Assembly: GCA_947425785.1 (NCBI GenBank)
Contig: CANEAY010000001.1
Location: 1-64,000 of the forward strand
Length of the DNA: 64,000 nt
Reading direction: 5' to 3'
Source of the DNA: an uncultured Pseudoflavonifractor sp.
GTDB taxonomy: Bacteria > Bacillota > Clostridia > Oscillospirales > Oscillospiraceae
Below are positions 7,738-16,635 of this stretch, piece after piece (position 1 is the first letter of the stretch; each line of letters starts with the position of its first letter). The notes beneath the pieces are model-generated. The model was not told where the DNA came from and did not search any database. It was given only the letters and a program-made list of their open reading frames with translations. The translations under genes were made by a program, and so were the position numbers.

Positions 7738-9042
7738 ATGAAAAAGAGTTGGCTCGCACTGGCGCTCACCGGCGCAATGACCATCGGCCTGCTGGCCGGC
7801 TGCGGCGGCGGAGACGCCAAGACCCCCACCGGCGGCGGCGACGGCAAGGGCAGCGTCTACTACCTGAACTTCAAGCCCGAGCAGGACGGCGACTGGCAGA
7901 ACCTGGCCAAGGCCTATACCGAGGAGACCGGCGTCCCCGTCACCGTGGTCACCGCCGCCTCCGGCCAGTATGAGACCACCCTCATGGCCGAGATGGGCAA
8001 GACCGAGGCGCCCACCCTCTTCCAGGTCAACGGCCCTGTGGGTCTCCAGAACTGGAAGGACTACTGCTACGACTTCACCGGCTCCAAGGTGCTGGGCGAG
8101 CTCACCAGCGAGGACTTCGCCCTGAAGAACGGTGACGAGGTGGCGGGCATCGGCTACGTCATCGAGACCTACGGCATCATCGTCAACACCAAGCTGCTGG
8201 ACAAGGCTGGCTACTCCGTAGACGACATCCAGAGCTTTGCCGACCTGAAGAAGGTGGCCGACGACATCCAGGCCCGGAAGGACGAGCTGGGGGTCAAGGG
8301 TGCCTTCACCTCCGCCGGTATGGACGGCTCCTCCGACTGGCGCTTCAAGACCCACCTGGCCAACCTGCCCATCTACTTTGAGTACCAGGCCGACGGCATC
8401 GGCGCCACCGAGGCCATCAAGGGCTCCTTCCTGGACAACTACCGCCAGATCTGGGATCTCTACATCACCGACGCCACCTGCGCCGGGGCCGACCTGTCCG
8501 CCAAGACCGGCGACGACGCCGTGGCCGAGTTTGTCAACGGCGAGGCCGTCTTCTATCAGAACGGCACCTGGGCCTATGGCGACGTGAACTCCCTGGGCGA
8601 CGACAGCCTGGCCATGATCCCCATTTATGTGGGCGCGGGGGACGAGGCCAAGCAGGGCCTGTGCACCGGCACCGAGAACTATTGGTGCATCAACAAGAAC
8701 GCCAGCGAGGCTGACATCCAGGCCACCCTGGACTTCCTCTATTGGTGCGTCACCTCCGACAAGGGCACCAGCGCCATCGCCAACGACATGGGCTTCGTGG
8801 CCCCCTTCAAGGCCGCCAAGGAGTCCGCCAACCTCTTCGTCAAGCAGGATGCCGAGCTCACTGCCGCCGGCAAGGCTCCCGTGTCCTGGAACTTCACCAC
8901 CATGCCCTCCGAGGAGTGGAAGAACGGCGTGGGCAGCGCCCTCACCGCCTACGCCGCCGCCCCCTCCGACGCCGCTTGGGACGCCGTGGTCTCCGCCTTC
9001 GTGGACGGCTGGGCCTCCGAGTACAAGCTGGCCAACGGCTGA
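7738..9042 (+). CDS. Carbohydrate ABC transporter substrate-binding lipoprotein
   Basis: Extracellular receptor of a CUT1-type sugar importer. The signal peptide ends in lipobox LLAGC, and the 434-residue protein has an MsmE/MalE-type fold: an early VYYLNFKPEQDGDW strand, the NGPVGLQNWKDY segment, GEAVFYQNGTWAYGDVNSLG and a helical C-terminus. ATG 7738 is chosen because AAGGAGGA lies 7 bases upstream. Two permeases, a LacI regulator and MalQ follow, pointing to an alpha-glucan or maltodextrin-like substrate. No ATPase is encoded, so a shared MsmX-type ATPase elsewhere is likely. Confidence 0.9.
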   Translation: MKKSWLALALTGAMTIGLLAGCGGGDAKTPTGGGDGKGSVYYLNFKPEQDGDWQNLAKAYTEETGVPVTVVTAASGQYETTLMAEMGKTEAPTLFQVNGPVGLQNWKDYCYDFTGSKVLGELTSEDFALKNGDEVAGIGYVIETYGIIVNTKLLDKAGYSVDDIQSFADLKKVADDIQARKDELGVKGAFTSAGMDGSSDWRFKTHLANLPIYFEYQADGIGATEAIKGSFLDNYRQIWDLYITDATCAGADLSAKTGDDAVAEFVNGEAVFYQNGTWAYGDVNSLGDDSLAMIPIYVGAGDEAKQGLCTGTENYWCINKNASEADIQATLDFLYWCVTSDKGTSAIANDMGFVAPFKAAKESANLFVKQDAELTAAGKAPVSWNFTTMPSEEWKNGVGSALTAYAAAPSDAAWDAVVSAFVDGWASEYKLANG

Positions 9043-9067
9043 ACACACGGCAAGACCTGAATACGCC

Positions 9068-9100
9068 AAAAAGGGGCGGGCTGCTGCCCGCCCCTTTTTT
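9068..9100 (+). terminator. Attenuating hairpin between binding protein and permeases
   Basis: AAAAAGGGGCGGGC-TGCT-GCCCGCCCC followed by T6 is a textbook intrinsic terminator placed inside the operon. Partial read-through would give more binding protein than permease; it may also protect the upstream mRNA end. Confidence 0.8.
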
Positions 9101-9151
9101 CAAGGAAGCCCTTGAGAGAGAAAGTTGTTATTTTTGGAGGTGGAACCCCCT

Positions 9152-10003
9152 ATGGAACGAGCGTTAAAGCGCTGGTCGCCCCTGTTTATCCTGCCGACCC
9201 TCCTGGCCTTTGCCATCGGCTTCATCTACCCCTTTGTGGAGGGCGCCTATCTGTCCCTGTGCCAGTTCACCACCGTGCGGGACGCCAAGTTCATCGGCCT
9301 GGGCAACTACATCCGGGCCTTTGGTGACAGCCAGTTTCTGGATTCCTTCTGGTTTACCGTAGCCTTTACAGTGGTGTCGGTGGTGCTCATCAACGTCATC
9401 GCCTTCCTTTTCGCGCTGATGCTGACGAAGAACCTGAAGGGAACCAACATCTTCCGCACCGTGTTCTTTATGCCCAACCTCATCGGCGGCATCGTGCTGG
9501 GCTATATCTGGCAGATCCTCATCAACTGTGTGCTGTCCCTTGTGGGTAAGCCCCTGCTGGCGCTGAACGCCACGGCGGGCTACTGGGGCCTCATCATCCT
9601 CATGTGCTGGCAGCAGATCGGCTATATGATGATCATCTATATCGCCGGGCTCCAGGCGGTGCCCGACGACCTGACCGAGGCGGCCCAGATCGACGGGGCT
9701 ACCCCCCTTCAGACCCTGCTGCGGGTGAAGCTGCCTATGGTGATGCCCTCCATCACCATCTGCACCTTCCTCACCCTCACCAACGGCTTCAAGCTCTTCG
9801 ACCAGAACCTGGCCCTCACCGCCGGCGAGCCCAACCACGCCACCGAGATGCTGGCCTACAATATCTATAATACCTTCTACGCCCGCTCCGGCCCCCAGTG
9901 GAAGGGCATGGGCCAGGCCAAAGCAGTTCTGTTCTGTATTCTGGTAGTGGCCATCTCCATGCTCCAGCTCAAGGCCACCCGTTCCCGGGAGGTGCAGCAG
10001 TAA
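9152..10003 (+). CDS. Carbohydrate ABC transporter permease, MalF/MsmF type
   Basis: First membrane subunit of the CUT1 sugar importer, 283 residues with six predicted helices. The cytoplasmic EAA loop that docks with the ATPase is visible as EAAQIDGATPLQTLLRVKLP. ATG 9152 has GGAGG 11 bases upstream, a slightly long spacing. The stop codon overlaps the start of the next permease by one base (TAATG), so translation is probably coupled. Confidence 0.9.
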   Translation: MERALKRWSPLFILPTLLAFAIGFIYPFVEGAYLSLCQFTTVRDAKFIGLGNYIRAFGDSQFLDSFWFTVAFTVVSVVLINVIAFLFALMLTKNLKGTNIFRTVFFMPNLIGGIVLGYIWQILINCVLSLVGKPLLALNATAGYWGLIILMCWQQIGYMMIIYIAGLQAVPDDLTEAAQIDGATPLQTLLRVKLPMVMPSITICTFLTLTNGFKLFDQNLALTAGEPNHATEMLAYNIYNTFYARSGPQWKGMGQAKAVLFCILVVAISMLQLKATRSREVQQ

Positions 10004-10845
10004 TGACAAAAAAGAAAACCGCCGTCAACGGCCTTTTGATCGCCCTGCTCACAGCGCTGAGTGTCGCCTGGGTCTACCCGGTGTTCATGATCCTGATGAA
10101 CACCCTGAAGACCGAGCGCGCCATCACCACCTCCACCGCCTTCCTTCTTCCCACGGCGGAGACCTTCGCGGGAGTTCAGAACTATGTCAGTGCCATCGTC
10201 TCCCAGGGATTTTTACAGGCCCTGGGCTATAGCCTGCTCATCACCTTCACCTCGGTGGCCCTCATCCTGATCTGCTGCTCCATGTGCGCATGGTATATCA
10301 CCCGGGTCAAGGGCTGGGTGAGCAAAATTCTCTATTTTCTCTTTGTACTGTCCATGGTGGTGCCCTTCCAGATGGTCATGTTCACCCTGTCCTCCACGGC
10401 GGACATGCTCAAGCTGAACACCCCCTGGAACATCTGCGTCATCTACCTGGGCTTCGGCGCGGGCCTGGCGGTGTTCATGTTCTGCGGCTTTGTCCGCTCG
10501 GTGCCCCTTGAGGTGGAGGAGGCCTCCATGATCGACGGGTGCAATCCAGTGCAGACCCTCTTCCTCATCGTCCTGCCCATGCTCAAGCCCACCCTGGTGA
10601 GCGTGGGCATCCTGGAGGCCATGTGGGTGTGGAACGACTACCTGCTGCCCACTCTGGTATTGGACATCAAGAAATATATGACCATCCCCATGCTCATCCA
10701 GCGCTTCCGGGGCTCCTTCGGGCGGGTGGAGATGGGCCCCATGATGGCCTGCATCATGCTCACCATCATCCCCATCATCATCGTCTACCTGGCCGGACAG
10801 AAGTATATCATCAAAGGGGTTGCCGCCGGCGCTGTAAAGGGATAA
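10003..10845 (+). CDS. Carbohydrate ABC transporter permease, MalG/MsmG type
   Basis: Second membrane subunit, 280 residues and six helices, with the EAA loop EEASMIDGCNPVQTLFLIVLP and the family-typical ending IIKGVAAGAVKG. The frame extends upstream to 9898 but the ATG at 10003 overlaps the previous stop codon, the normal arrangement for such pairs. Confidence 0.9.
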   Translation: MTKKKTAVNGLLIALLTALSVAWVYPVFMILMNTLKTERAITTSTAFLLPTAETFAGVQNYVSAIVSQGFLQALGYSLLITFTSVALILICCSMCAWYITRVKGWVSKILYFLFVLSMVVPFQMVMFTLSSTADMLKLNTPWNICVIYLGFGAGLAVFMFCGFVRSVPLEVEEASMIDGCNPVQTLFLIVLPMLKPTLVSVGILEAMWVWNDYLLPTLVLDIKKYMTIPMLIQRFRGSFGRVEMGPMMACIMLTIIPIIIVYLAGQKYIIKGVAAGAVKG

Positions 10846-10878
10846 AATAGTCGAAGATCATCGAAAGGGGGGAGAGCC

Positions 10879-11919
10879 ATGCCCATGACCATCAAGGATA
10901 TCGCCCAGCGCTCGGGCTACGCCGTGGGCACGGTCTCCCGTGTCCTCAACGGCCACCCCGACGTCAGCGACGCGGCCCGGGAGCGCATCCTGGCCGTGGT
11001 GGCGGAGACCGGCTTCCGCCCCAATGACACCGCCCGGCACCTGAAACAGCGGGGCAGCCGGGAGGTGGCCATTATCGTCAAGGGCGCGGGCAACCTCCTC
11101 TTCGCCCGTATTTTGGAGGAGGCCCAGCGGCTTTTGAAGGCCGACCACCGCCCCGCGGCGGTCTATTACCTGGACGAGAATGATGACGAGGTGGAGCAGG
11201 CCCTGCGGGTGTGCCGGGAGCTAAAGCCCCTGGGCTTTCTCTTCCTGGGCGGCAACCGGGACAACTTCAAGCGCTCTTTTGAACACGTGACCCTGCCCAG
11301 CGTCCTGGTGACCACCCGGGCGGATACTCTGGGCTTTCCCAACCTCTCCAGCGTCTCCACCGACGACGTGGAGGGCGCCGCCCAGGCGGTGGGCTGCCTG
11401 CTGGACGCAGGCCACCGGCAGGTGGGGGTCATCGGCGGCGAGAGCTGCGTGGCCGCCCCGGCCATGGGCTGCAACACCAGCCAGCTGCGCCTCATGGGCT
11501 GTCAGCAGGCCTGCGCCCGGCGTGAGGTGCCCTTCGAACCCCAACGCCAGTCCGTCATCGCCCCCTACTCCATGGAGGGGGGCTACCAGGCCACAGTGCA
11601 GCTTTTGGAGCAGTTCCCCGGCTTCACCGCCATCTTCGCCATGTCCGATGTCATGGCCATCGGCGCCATCCGGGCCCTCCACGACCGGGGCGTCCGGGTT
11701 CCCCGGGACGTGTCGGTGATGGGCTACGACGGCATCGAGCAGGCGGGCTACTGCGTGCCCCGGCTGGCCACCGTGTGCCAGAACTGGGAACAGCTGGCCC
11801 GGCGGGGGGTGGAGATCCTCCTCCGCCAGGCCGAGGGCGGCGGCGCCGTCCACGAGATCGTCCCCTTCCGCCTCTCCCTGGGGGAGAGCGTGGGGAAATG
11901 CGCGGAAAACACTCATTGA
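10879..11919 (+). CDS. LacI-family transcriptional regulator
   Basis: Probable repressor of the sugar operon and the divergent DUF624 gene. Residues 4-55 form the LacI helix-turn-helix and hinge (IKDIAQRSGYAVGTVSRVLN); residues 62-340 are a periplasmic-binding-protein-like sugar sensor, with the DDVEGAAQAVGCLLDAGH and PRDVSVMGYDGIE motifs. It is encoded behind the permeases with GGGGGGAGAG before ATG 10879. Two CGTTTCC-containing operators upstream of the operon fit its family. The likely inducer is the imported oligosaccharide or a breakdown product. Confidence 0.9.
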   Translation: MPMTIKDIAQRSGYAVGTVSRVLNGHPDVSDAARERILAVVAETGFRPNDTARHLKQRGSREVAIIVKGAGNLLFARILEEAQRLLKADHRPAAVYYLDENDDEVEQALRVCRELKPLGFLFLGGNRDNFKRSFEHVTLPSVLVTTRADTLGFPNLSSVSTDDVEGAAQAVGCLLDAGHRQVGVIGGESCVAAPAMGCNTSQLRLMGCQQACARREVPFEPQRQSVIAPYSMEGGYQATVQLLEQFPGFTAIFAMSDVMAIGAIRALHDRGVRVPRDVSVMGYDGIEQAGYCVPRLATVCQNWEQLARRGVEILLRQAEGGGAVHEIVPFRLSLGESVGKCAENTH

Positions 11920-11933
11920 CAGGATGGATGACC

Positions 11934-13418
11934 ATGCGAAACAGCGGCGTACTGATGCACCTGACCAGCTTAAGCTCCCCCTACGGCATCGGCACCATGG
12001 GCCAGGCGGCCCGCGACTTTGCCGACTTCCTGGCCCAAAGCGGCCAGACCTATTGGCAGATCCTGCCCATGGGCCCCACCAGCTATGGGGACTCCCCCTA
12101 CCAGAGCTTCTCCACCTTTGCCGGCAACCCCTACCTCATCGACCTGGACGAGCTGGCGGCCCAGGGCCTTCTGGAGCCTGGGGAGTACCGGGAGGAGAAC
12201 TGGGGGGACGACCCCCAAAGCGTGGACTACGGCCTTCTCTATGAAAAGCGCTATCCCGTCCTCCGCAAGGCGGTCTCCCGGCTCCGGGAGCACCTTCCGG
12301 CGGACTATCCCCTCTTCCTGGCGGAGAACGCCCAGTGGCTGCCCGACTACGCCCTCTACATGGCCCTGAAAGACGACAACGGCGGCCGCCCCTGGCTGGA
12401 GTGGCCGGAGCCCCTCCGCCGCCGGGCTCCCACCGCCCTGGAGGCGGCCCGCAAGTCCCTTGCCGGCAAGGTGGCCTTCTGGCAGGGGGTGCAGTACCTC
12501 TTCTTCCGCCAGTGGCGGGCCTTGAAAAAATACGCCAACGGCAAGGGCGTCCTCTTCATCGGCGACCTGCCCATCTACGTGCCCCTGGACTCCGCCGACG
12601 TGTGGGCCAGGCCCGGCCAGTTCCAGCTGGACAGCGGGCTGCGGCCTGTGGAGGTCTCCGGCTGCCCCCCCGACGGCTTCACCGCCGACGGCCAGCTCTG
12701 GGGCACCCCCCTCTTCGACTGGGACAAGATGGAGGGGGAGGGCTACAGCTGGTGGATCGAGCGCATCCGCCGCCAGCGGGGCTTCTGCGATGTCCTGCGC
12801 ATCGACCACTTCCGCGGCTTCGAGGCCTATTACGCCATCCCCTACGGGGAGGAGACCGCCCGTAACGGCCACTGGCGGCAAGGCCCCGGCCTCAAGCTCT
12901 TCCGGGCGGTGGAGCACGCCCTGGGCCGCCAGGACATCATCGCCGAGGATCTGGGCTTCCTCACCGACGGGGTGCGCCAGCTCATCCGGGACACCGGCTT
13001 TCCCGGCATGAAGGTGCTCCAGTTCGCCTTCGACAGCCGGGAGGAGAGCGACTACCTGCCCCATAACTATGACAGGCACTGTGTGGCCTATGTGGGCACC
13101 CACGATAACGATACCGCCCTGGGCTGGCTGGAGAGCTGTTCCCCCGAGGACCGGGCCTTCGCTGTGGACTACCTGAAACTCACCGAAGGGGAGGGGTACC
13201 ACTGGGGGCTCATGCGGGGGGCCTGGGCCTCCCCGGCGGAGCTGGCGGTGGTCACCGCCCAGGATCTGCTGGGCCTGGGCCATGAGCACCGGATGAACGA
13301 GCCCTCCACCCTGGGGACGAACTGGAAGTGGCGCGCTCTGCCCGGGGCCTTCACCCCGGAGCTGGCGGAAAAGCTTCGGCACGAGACCGGGCTTTACCGC
13401 CGCCTTCCCAGAGAATGA
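11934..13418 (+). CDS. malQ: 4-alpha-glucanotransferase (amylomaltase, GH77)
   Basis: Cytoplasmic disproportionating enzyme that transfers alpha-1,4-glucan segments between maltodextrins, releasing glucose and making longer chains for phosphorylase. The 494-residue protein shows the GH77 order: an HLTSLSSPYGIGTMG opening, GDLPIYVPLDSADVWA, RIDHFRGF with the nucleophile aspartate, IIAEDLGF with the acid/base glutamate, and GTHDNDTALGW with the transition-state aspartate. ATG 11934 is preferred over 11928 because AGGA is 9 bases upstream. It is 14 bases behind the LacI gene, tying the operon to maltodextrin use. Confidence 0.95.
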   Translation: MRNSGVLMHLTSLSSPYGIGTMGQAARDFADFLAQSGQTYWQILPMGPTSYGDSPYQSFSTFAGNPYLIDLDELAAQGLLEPGEYREENWGDDPQSVDYGLLYEKRYPVLRKAVSRLREHLPADYPLFLAENAQWLPDYALYMALKDDNGGRPWLEWPEPLRRRAPTALEAARKSLAGKVAFWQGVQYLFFRQWRALKKYANGKGVLFIGDLPIYVPLDSADVWARPGQFQLDSGLRPVEVSGCPPDGFTADGQLWGTPLFDWDKMEGEGYSWWIERIRRQRGFCDVLRIDHFRGFEAYYAIPYGEETARNGHWRQGPGLKLFRAVEHALGRQDIIAEDLGFLTDGVRQLIRDTGFPGMKVLQFAFDSREESDYLPHNYDRHCVAYVGTHDNDTALGWLESCSPEDRAFAVDYLKLTEGEGYHWGLMRGAWASPAELAVVTAQDLLGLGHEHRMNEPSTLGTNWKWRALPGAFTPELAEKLRHETGLYRRLPRE

Positions 13419-13426
13419 GCAACGAA

Positions 13427-13467
13427 CAAAGCACCGCCGCCTTCTGCAAGAAGGCGGCGGTGCTTTG
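13427..13467 (+). terminator. Long hairpin ending the sugar operon
   Basis: An 18 bp perfect stem (CAAAGCACCGCCGCCTTC and complement) with a TGCAA loop follows the malQ stop by 8 bases. The trailing sequence TTGACTTT has a weak U-tract, so termination may be partial. Confidence 0.75.
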
Positions 13468-13551
13468 TTGACTTTCCCTCTGCGGGATGGTAAATTAGGA
13501 AATAACAGGATTACAATAAAAATTTACCATCAACAGAAAGAGGGAAAAAGA

Positions 13552-16515
13552 ATGAAAAAAAGGATCTTGGCGCTTTTTCTGACCCTGACCATGGCCCTGA
13601 CCCTGCTTCCCACCACGGTCTTTGCCGCAAAAACGAACAGGCTGAGCGGCCTGAAAGATCATGAGGTGCTGGCCGTGCTGCCCTATACTCTTCAGCGGCC
13701 CGCCCGCCCCACCAAGGTGGAGCAGATCGGCTTCCAGGTCGGCCTTGGTGACTCCAGAGAAGGCTGGCTCCTTTCTTCCATAAGCATAGACAGCGCATTT
13801 GAGGAGCTTCTGGCTCTCACCGACAGTCTCATCGCCGGCAAGACCACCGACACTGAGAAGGTGAAGGCCATCTTCGACTGGGTGTCCCAAAATATAAAAT
13901 ACGATATCAACAGAGGGAGCGTGGAGAATGACTCGACTGGCGGCCCCGTTTATACCTATGTCGTAAAGCGGGGTGTCTGTCAGCATTACGCCGTCCTGTG
14001 CTTGTTCATGTGTACCATAGCGGAGATCCCGGCGGCCTTTATCTTCGGAAAATCGTCCAGCTCCGATCAGCCGGGCGGCGGTCATGCTTGGAATGCGGCC
14101 TTTGTGGACGGCGATTGGCTATTCTTTGACGCCACTTGGCGTCTGTGGGATATGGCTCCGGACTATCACGATATCTCGGGAGACTTTGACTGCTATGATG
14201 GCACATTCGAACTGCAAGGTACCTCGGACGACGATGGGAATGTATCCTTGACCTTTAGAAATCGCAAGGGCTTTGAGTCTCCCGCCAGCGTGACCGTCCC
14301 CTCCTACGGTGTGACCAATGTGGCTGGGTTTGACTCCTATCACGGCGGCGGCTCCCTGACCGAGATGACCCTCGTTGACACTGTCACTACCATTGATACC
14401 GCGGCCTTCAGCGGCTGCGCCAATCTGACCAAGGTGACCATCCCCAACAGTGTGACTTGTATTGGATCGCAGGCCTTCTCCGGCTGTACCTCACTGAAAC
14501 AGCTGACCATCCCCGATAGTGTGACCAGCCTCGAGGACGGGCTGTTCATGCGCTGCACCAGCCTGACCGACGTGAACATTCCCAGCCGCGTGACCGCCAT
14601 CGAAAATAGTATGTTCTATGAGTGTTCCAGCCTGGAAAAGCTGACCATTCCCAACAATATCACCGCCATCGGAAGCCATGCCTTTATGCGCACCGGCCTG
14701 AAGGACATCACCATTCCGGGCAGCGTGGCCTCCATTGGCGAGCAGGCCTTTATGGAGTGTGCCGATCTGGAGACCGTGAAGCTTAACGATGGTCTCAAAA
14801 CCATCGGGAAGCTGGCCTTCTTTCAGTGTACCAATCTGAAAAAGGCCGACCTTCCCGACAGCGTCACCAGCATTGACAGCAGCGCCTTCTCCGAGTGTCC
14901 CAACCTGCCCAGAAGGGACACCATCCCCGGCGGCGTCACCGAAATTGAGGCCTATGCCTTCCGTGGCAATGACGAGCTGGTCAGCTTTGTCATTCCTGAC
15001 CATGTCACAAGGATCGGCCACCAGTCCTTCAAGGACTGTAAAAATCTGAAAAGCGTGACCATTCCCGAAAGTGTCACCACCATTGATATGGAGGCGTTTA
15101 GCGGCTGCACCAGTCTGGAGAGTATCACCCTCCCCAGCGGCGTCACCACCATCGCGTCCAATGCGTTCTCCAACACCGGTCTGACCAGCGTGACCATTCC
15201 CGACACGATCACCAGCATTGGAAATAATGCCTTCGCCTCCTGCAAGAACCTGACCAGTGTGACCATCCCCGCCAGCGTGACTGAAATTGGCGATCAGGCG
15301 TTTCAGAGAACCCCCTGGCTGACTGCCTGGCTGAAGGAGCAGGGGGAATTTGCAGTCATGAATCACATTCTGATCAAGTATCAGGGGGCTGGCGGCGCAG
15401 TTTCCATCCCCAGCGGCGTGACTGCCATTGGGGGCGGTGCGTTCAGCTACAGCGGCGTGACCAGTGTTGTCATCCCCGACAGCGTCACCAGTATTGGGGA
15501 TAATGCGTTCTCCTACTGCTCCAAGCTGGCCAGTGCTACCATTCCCAACAGTGTTACCAAGATCGGGGACAATGCGTTCTCCAACTGCACCAGCCTGACC
15601 GGCGCAGCCATTCCAAACAGTGTCACCAGTATCGGGCTGCAGGCGTTCATGGACTGCACCGGTCTGACAACTGTGATCATCGGCAGCGGCGTCACTTCCA
15701 TCGGGGCCCGTGCGTTCTCCAACTGCAAGAACCTGACGGCCGTGATCCTTCCCACCGGCATTACCAGTATAGGCCCTTCCGCATTCTCCCGCTGTGAAAA
15801 GCTGGCCAGCGTGGTCATCCCCGCCAGCGTCACCAAGATCGAGAGTGATACCTTCTCCAAGTGTCCCAGCCTGCTCAGCGTGACCATCCCCAACAGCGTC
15901 ACCAGCATACACTATTCAGCCTTCTCCGGCAGCGGCGTGAGGAATGTATTCTACACCGGCTCAAAGGAGGAGTGGAAGGCCGTTGACCTGGGAGCAAAAA
16001 ATGCTCTGGACTCCGCCGACGTCGCCATCCATTATAATAGTCCCATGCCGGACATCGTGGTACCCGAAATGCCCGTCCAGTCTGTCCAGCTTGCCTATCC
16101 CTCCACCCAGTCTGTCCTGGTGGACGGCCTTCCCGTGGAGTTCCAGTGCTACGCCCTGAAGGATGTCAACGGCAACGACACCAACTATATCAAGCTGCGT
16201 GACATCGCCTCCATCCTCTCCGGCACCGCCGTCCAGTTCGAGGTGGGCTGGGACGGCGCGGTGAACATCGAGACCGGCAAGGGCTATACCCCCAACGGTT
16301 CCGAGATGTCTACCCCCTTCTCCGGCCCCCGGGCCTATGAGGCTGCCGCCGCCCCCACCAACATTAACGGCGTCAAGGCCGGCCTGGATGCCATCGTTCT
16401 CAAGGACGACCAGGGGGGAGCCTTTACCTACTACAAGCTCCGTGACCTGGGCGCCGCCCTGAACTTCAAGGTGGACTGGAGCGCCCAAAAGGGCATCTTC
16501 ATTGAGACGAGATAA
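13552..16515 (+). CDS. Secreted transglutaminase-like, leucine-rich-repeat (BspA type) surface protein
   Basis: A 987-residue secreted protein. Residues 1-25 are a signal peptide (ending VFAA). Residues 85-200 resemble a transglutaminase/protease core with a plausible triad C143 (RGVCQHY), H178 (GGGHAWNA) and D193 (FFDATW). About residues 270-815 hold more than twenty BspA-type LRR_5 repeats of 23-24 residues with the pattern TIPxSVTxIGxxAFxxCxxL. Residues 840-987 look like a copper-amine-oxidase-N/stalk domain (NYIKLRDIA, YYKLRDLGAAL). There is no LPXTG or SLH anchor. BspA-like proteins of other bacteria bind host or microbial surfaces; that role is inferred. ATG 13552 follows GAGGGAAAAAG. 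Confidence 0.85.
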   Translation: MKKRILALFLTLTMALTLLPTTVFAAKTNRLSGLKDHEVLAVLPYTLQRPARPTKVEQIGFQVGLGDSREGWLLSSISIDSAFEELLALTDSLIAGKTTDTEKVKAIFDWVSQNIKYDINRGSVENDSTGGPVYTYVVKRGVCQHYAVLCLFMCTIAEIPAAFIFGKSSSSDQPGGGHAWNAAFVDGDWLFFDATWRLWDMAPDYHDISGDFDCYDGTFELQGTSDDDGNVSLTFRNRKGFESPASVTVPSYGVTNVAGFDSYHGGGSLTEMTLVDTVTTIDTAAFSGCANLTKVTIPNSVTCIGSQAFSGCTSLKQLTIPDSVTSLEDGLFMRCTSLTDVNIPSRVTAIENSMFYECSSLEKLTIPNNITAIGSHAFMRTGLKDITIPGSVASIGEQAFMECADLETVKLNDGLKTIGKLAFFQCTNLKKADLPDSVTSIDSSAFSECPNLPRRDTIPGGVTEIEAYAFRGNDELVSFVIPDHVTRIGHQSFKDCKNLKSVTIPESVTTIDMEAFSGCTSLESITLPSGVTTIASNAFSNTGLTSVTIPDTITSIGNNAFASCKNLTSVTIPASVTEIGDQAFQRTPWLTAWLKEQGEFAVMNHILIKYQGAGGAVSIPSGVTAIGGGAFSYSGVTSVVIPDSVTSIGDNAFSYCSKLASATIPNSVTKIGDNAFSNCTSLTGAAIPNSVTSIGLQAFMDCTGLTTVIIGSGVTSIGARAFSNCKNLTAVILPTGITSIGPSAFSRCEKLASVVIPASVTKIESDTFSKCPSLLSVTIPNSVTSIHYSAFSGSGVRNVFYTGSKEEWKAVDLGAKNALDSADVAIHYNSPMPDIVVPEMPVQSVQLAYPSTQSVLVDGLPVEFQCYALKDVNGNDTNYIKLRDIASILSGTAVQFEVGWDGAVNIETGKGYTPNGSEMSTPFSGPRAYEAAAAPTNINGVKAGLDAIVLKDDQGGAFTYYKLRDLGAALNFKVDWSAQKGIFIETR

Positions 16516-16528
16516 GTAAAAAGACAGT

Positions 16529-16565
16529 AAAAACGGCCTCTTTCGCGAAGAAAGAGGCCGTTTTT
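16529..16565. terminator. Bidirectional terminator between convergent surface-protein genes
   Basis: AAAAACGGCCTCTTTC-GCGAA-complement with A5 on one side and T5 on the other can terminate both the plus-strand repeat protein and the minus-strand SLH gene ending at 16636. Confidence 0.85.
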
Positions 16566-16574
16566 GACCCAGTT

Positions 16575-16608
16575 GTTGTACGTTTTTGGGGCCAAAGTTG
16601 TACGTTTT
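16575..16608. repeat. Two copies of GTTGTACGTTTT
   Basis: The 12-base sequence occurs at 16575-16586 and 16597-16608, 22 bases apart, in the gap between two convergent genes. No function is apparent. Confidence 0.5.
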
Positions 16609-16635
16609 CAGCCCCGGCCGCTCCCGCTTTTTCGC

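Noticed and set aside
7654-9069. 471-codon minus-strand frame opposite the sugar-binding protein
   Set aside because: Composition is the mirror of the lipoprotein gene, and its start lies in that gene's terminator.
13427-13467. Long palindrome considered as an integrase or origin site
   Set aside because: Its location 8 bases after malQ and its plain hairpin form fit a terminator; no integrase or origin features are near.
14380-15930. Periodic DNA repeats of about 69-72 bases that might suggest a CRISPR or satellite array
   Set aside because: The period equals 23-24 codons and corresponds to leucine-rich repeats of the encoded protein; copies are diverged and fully coding.
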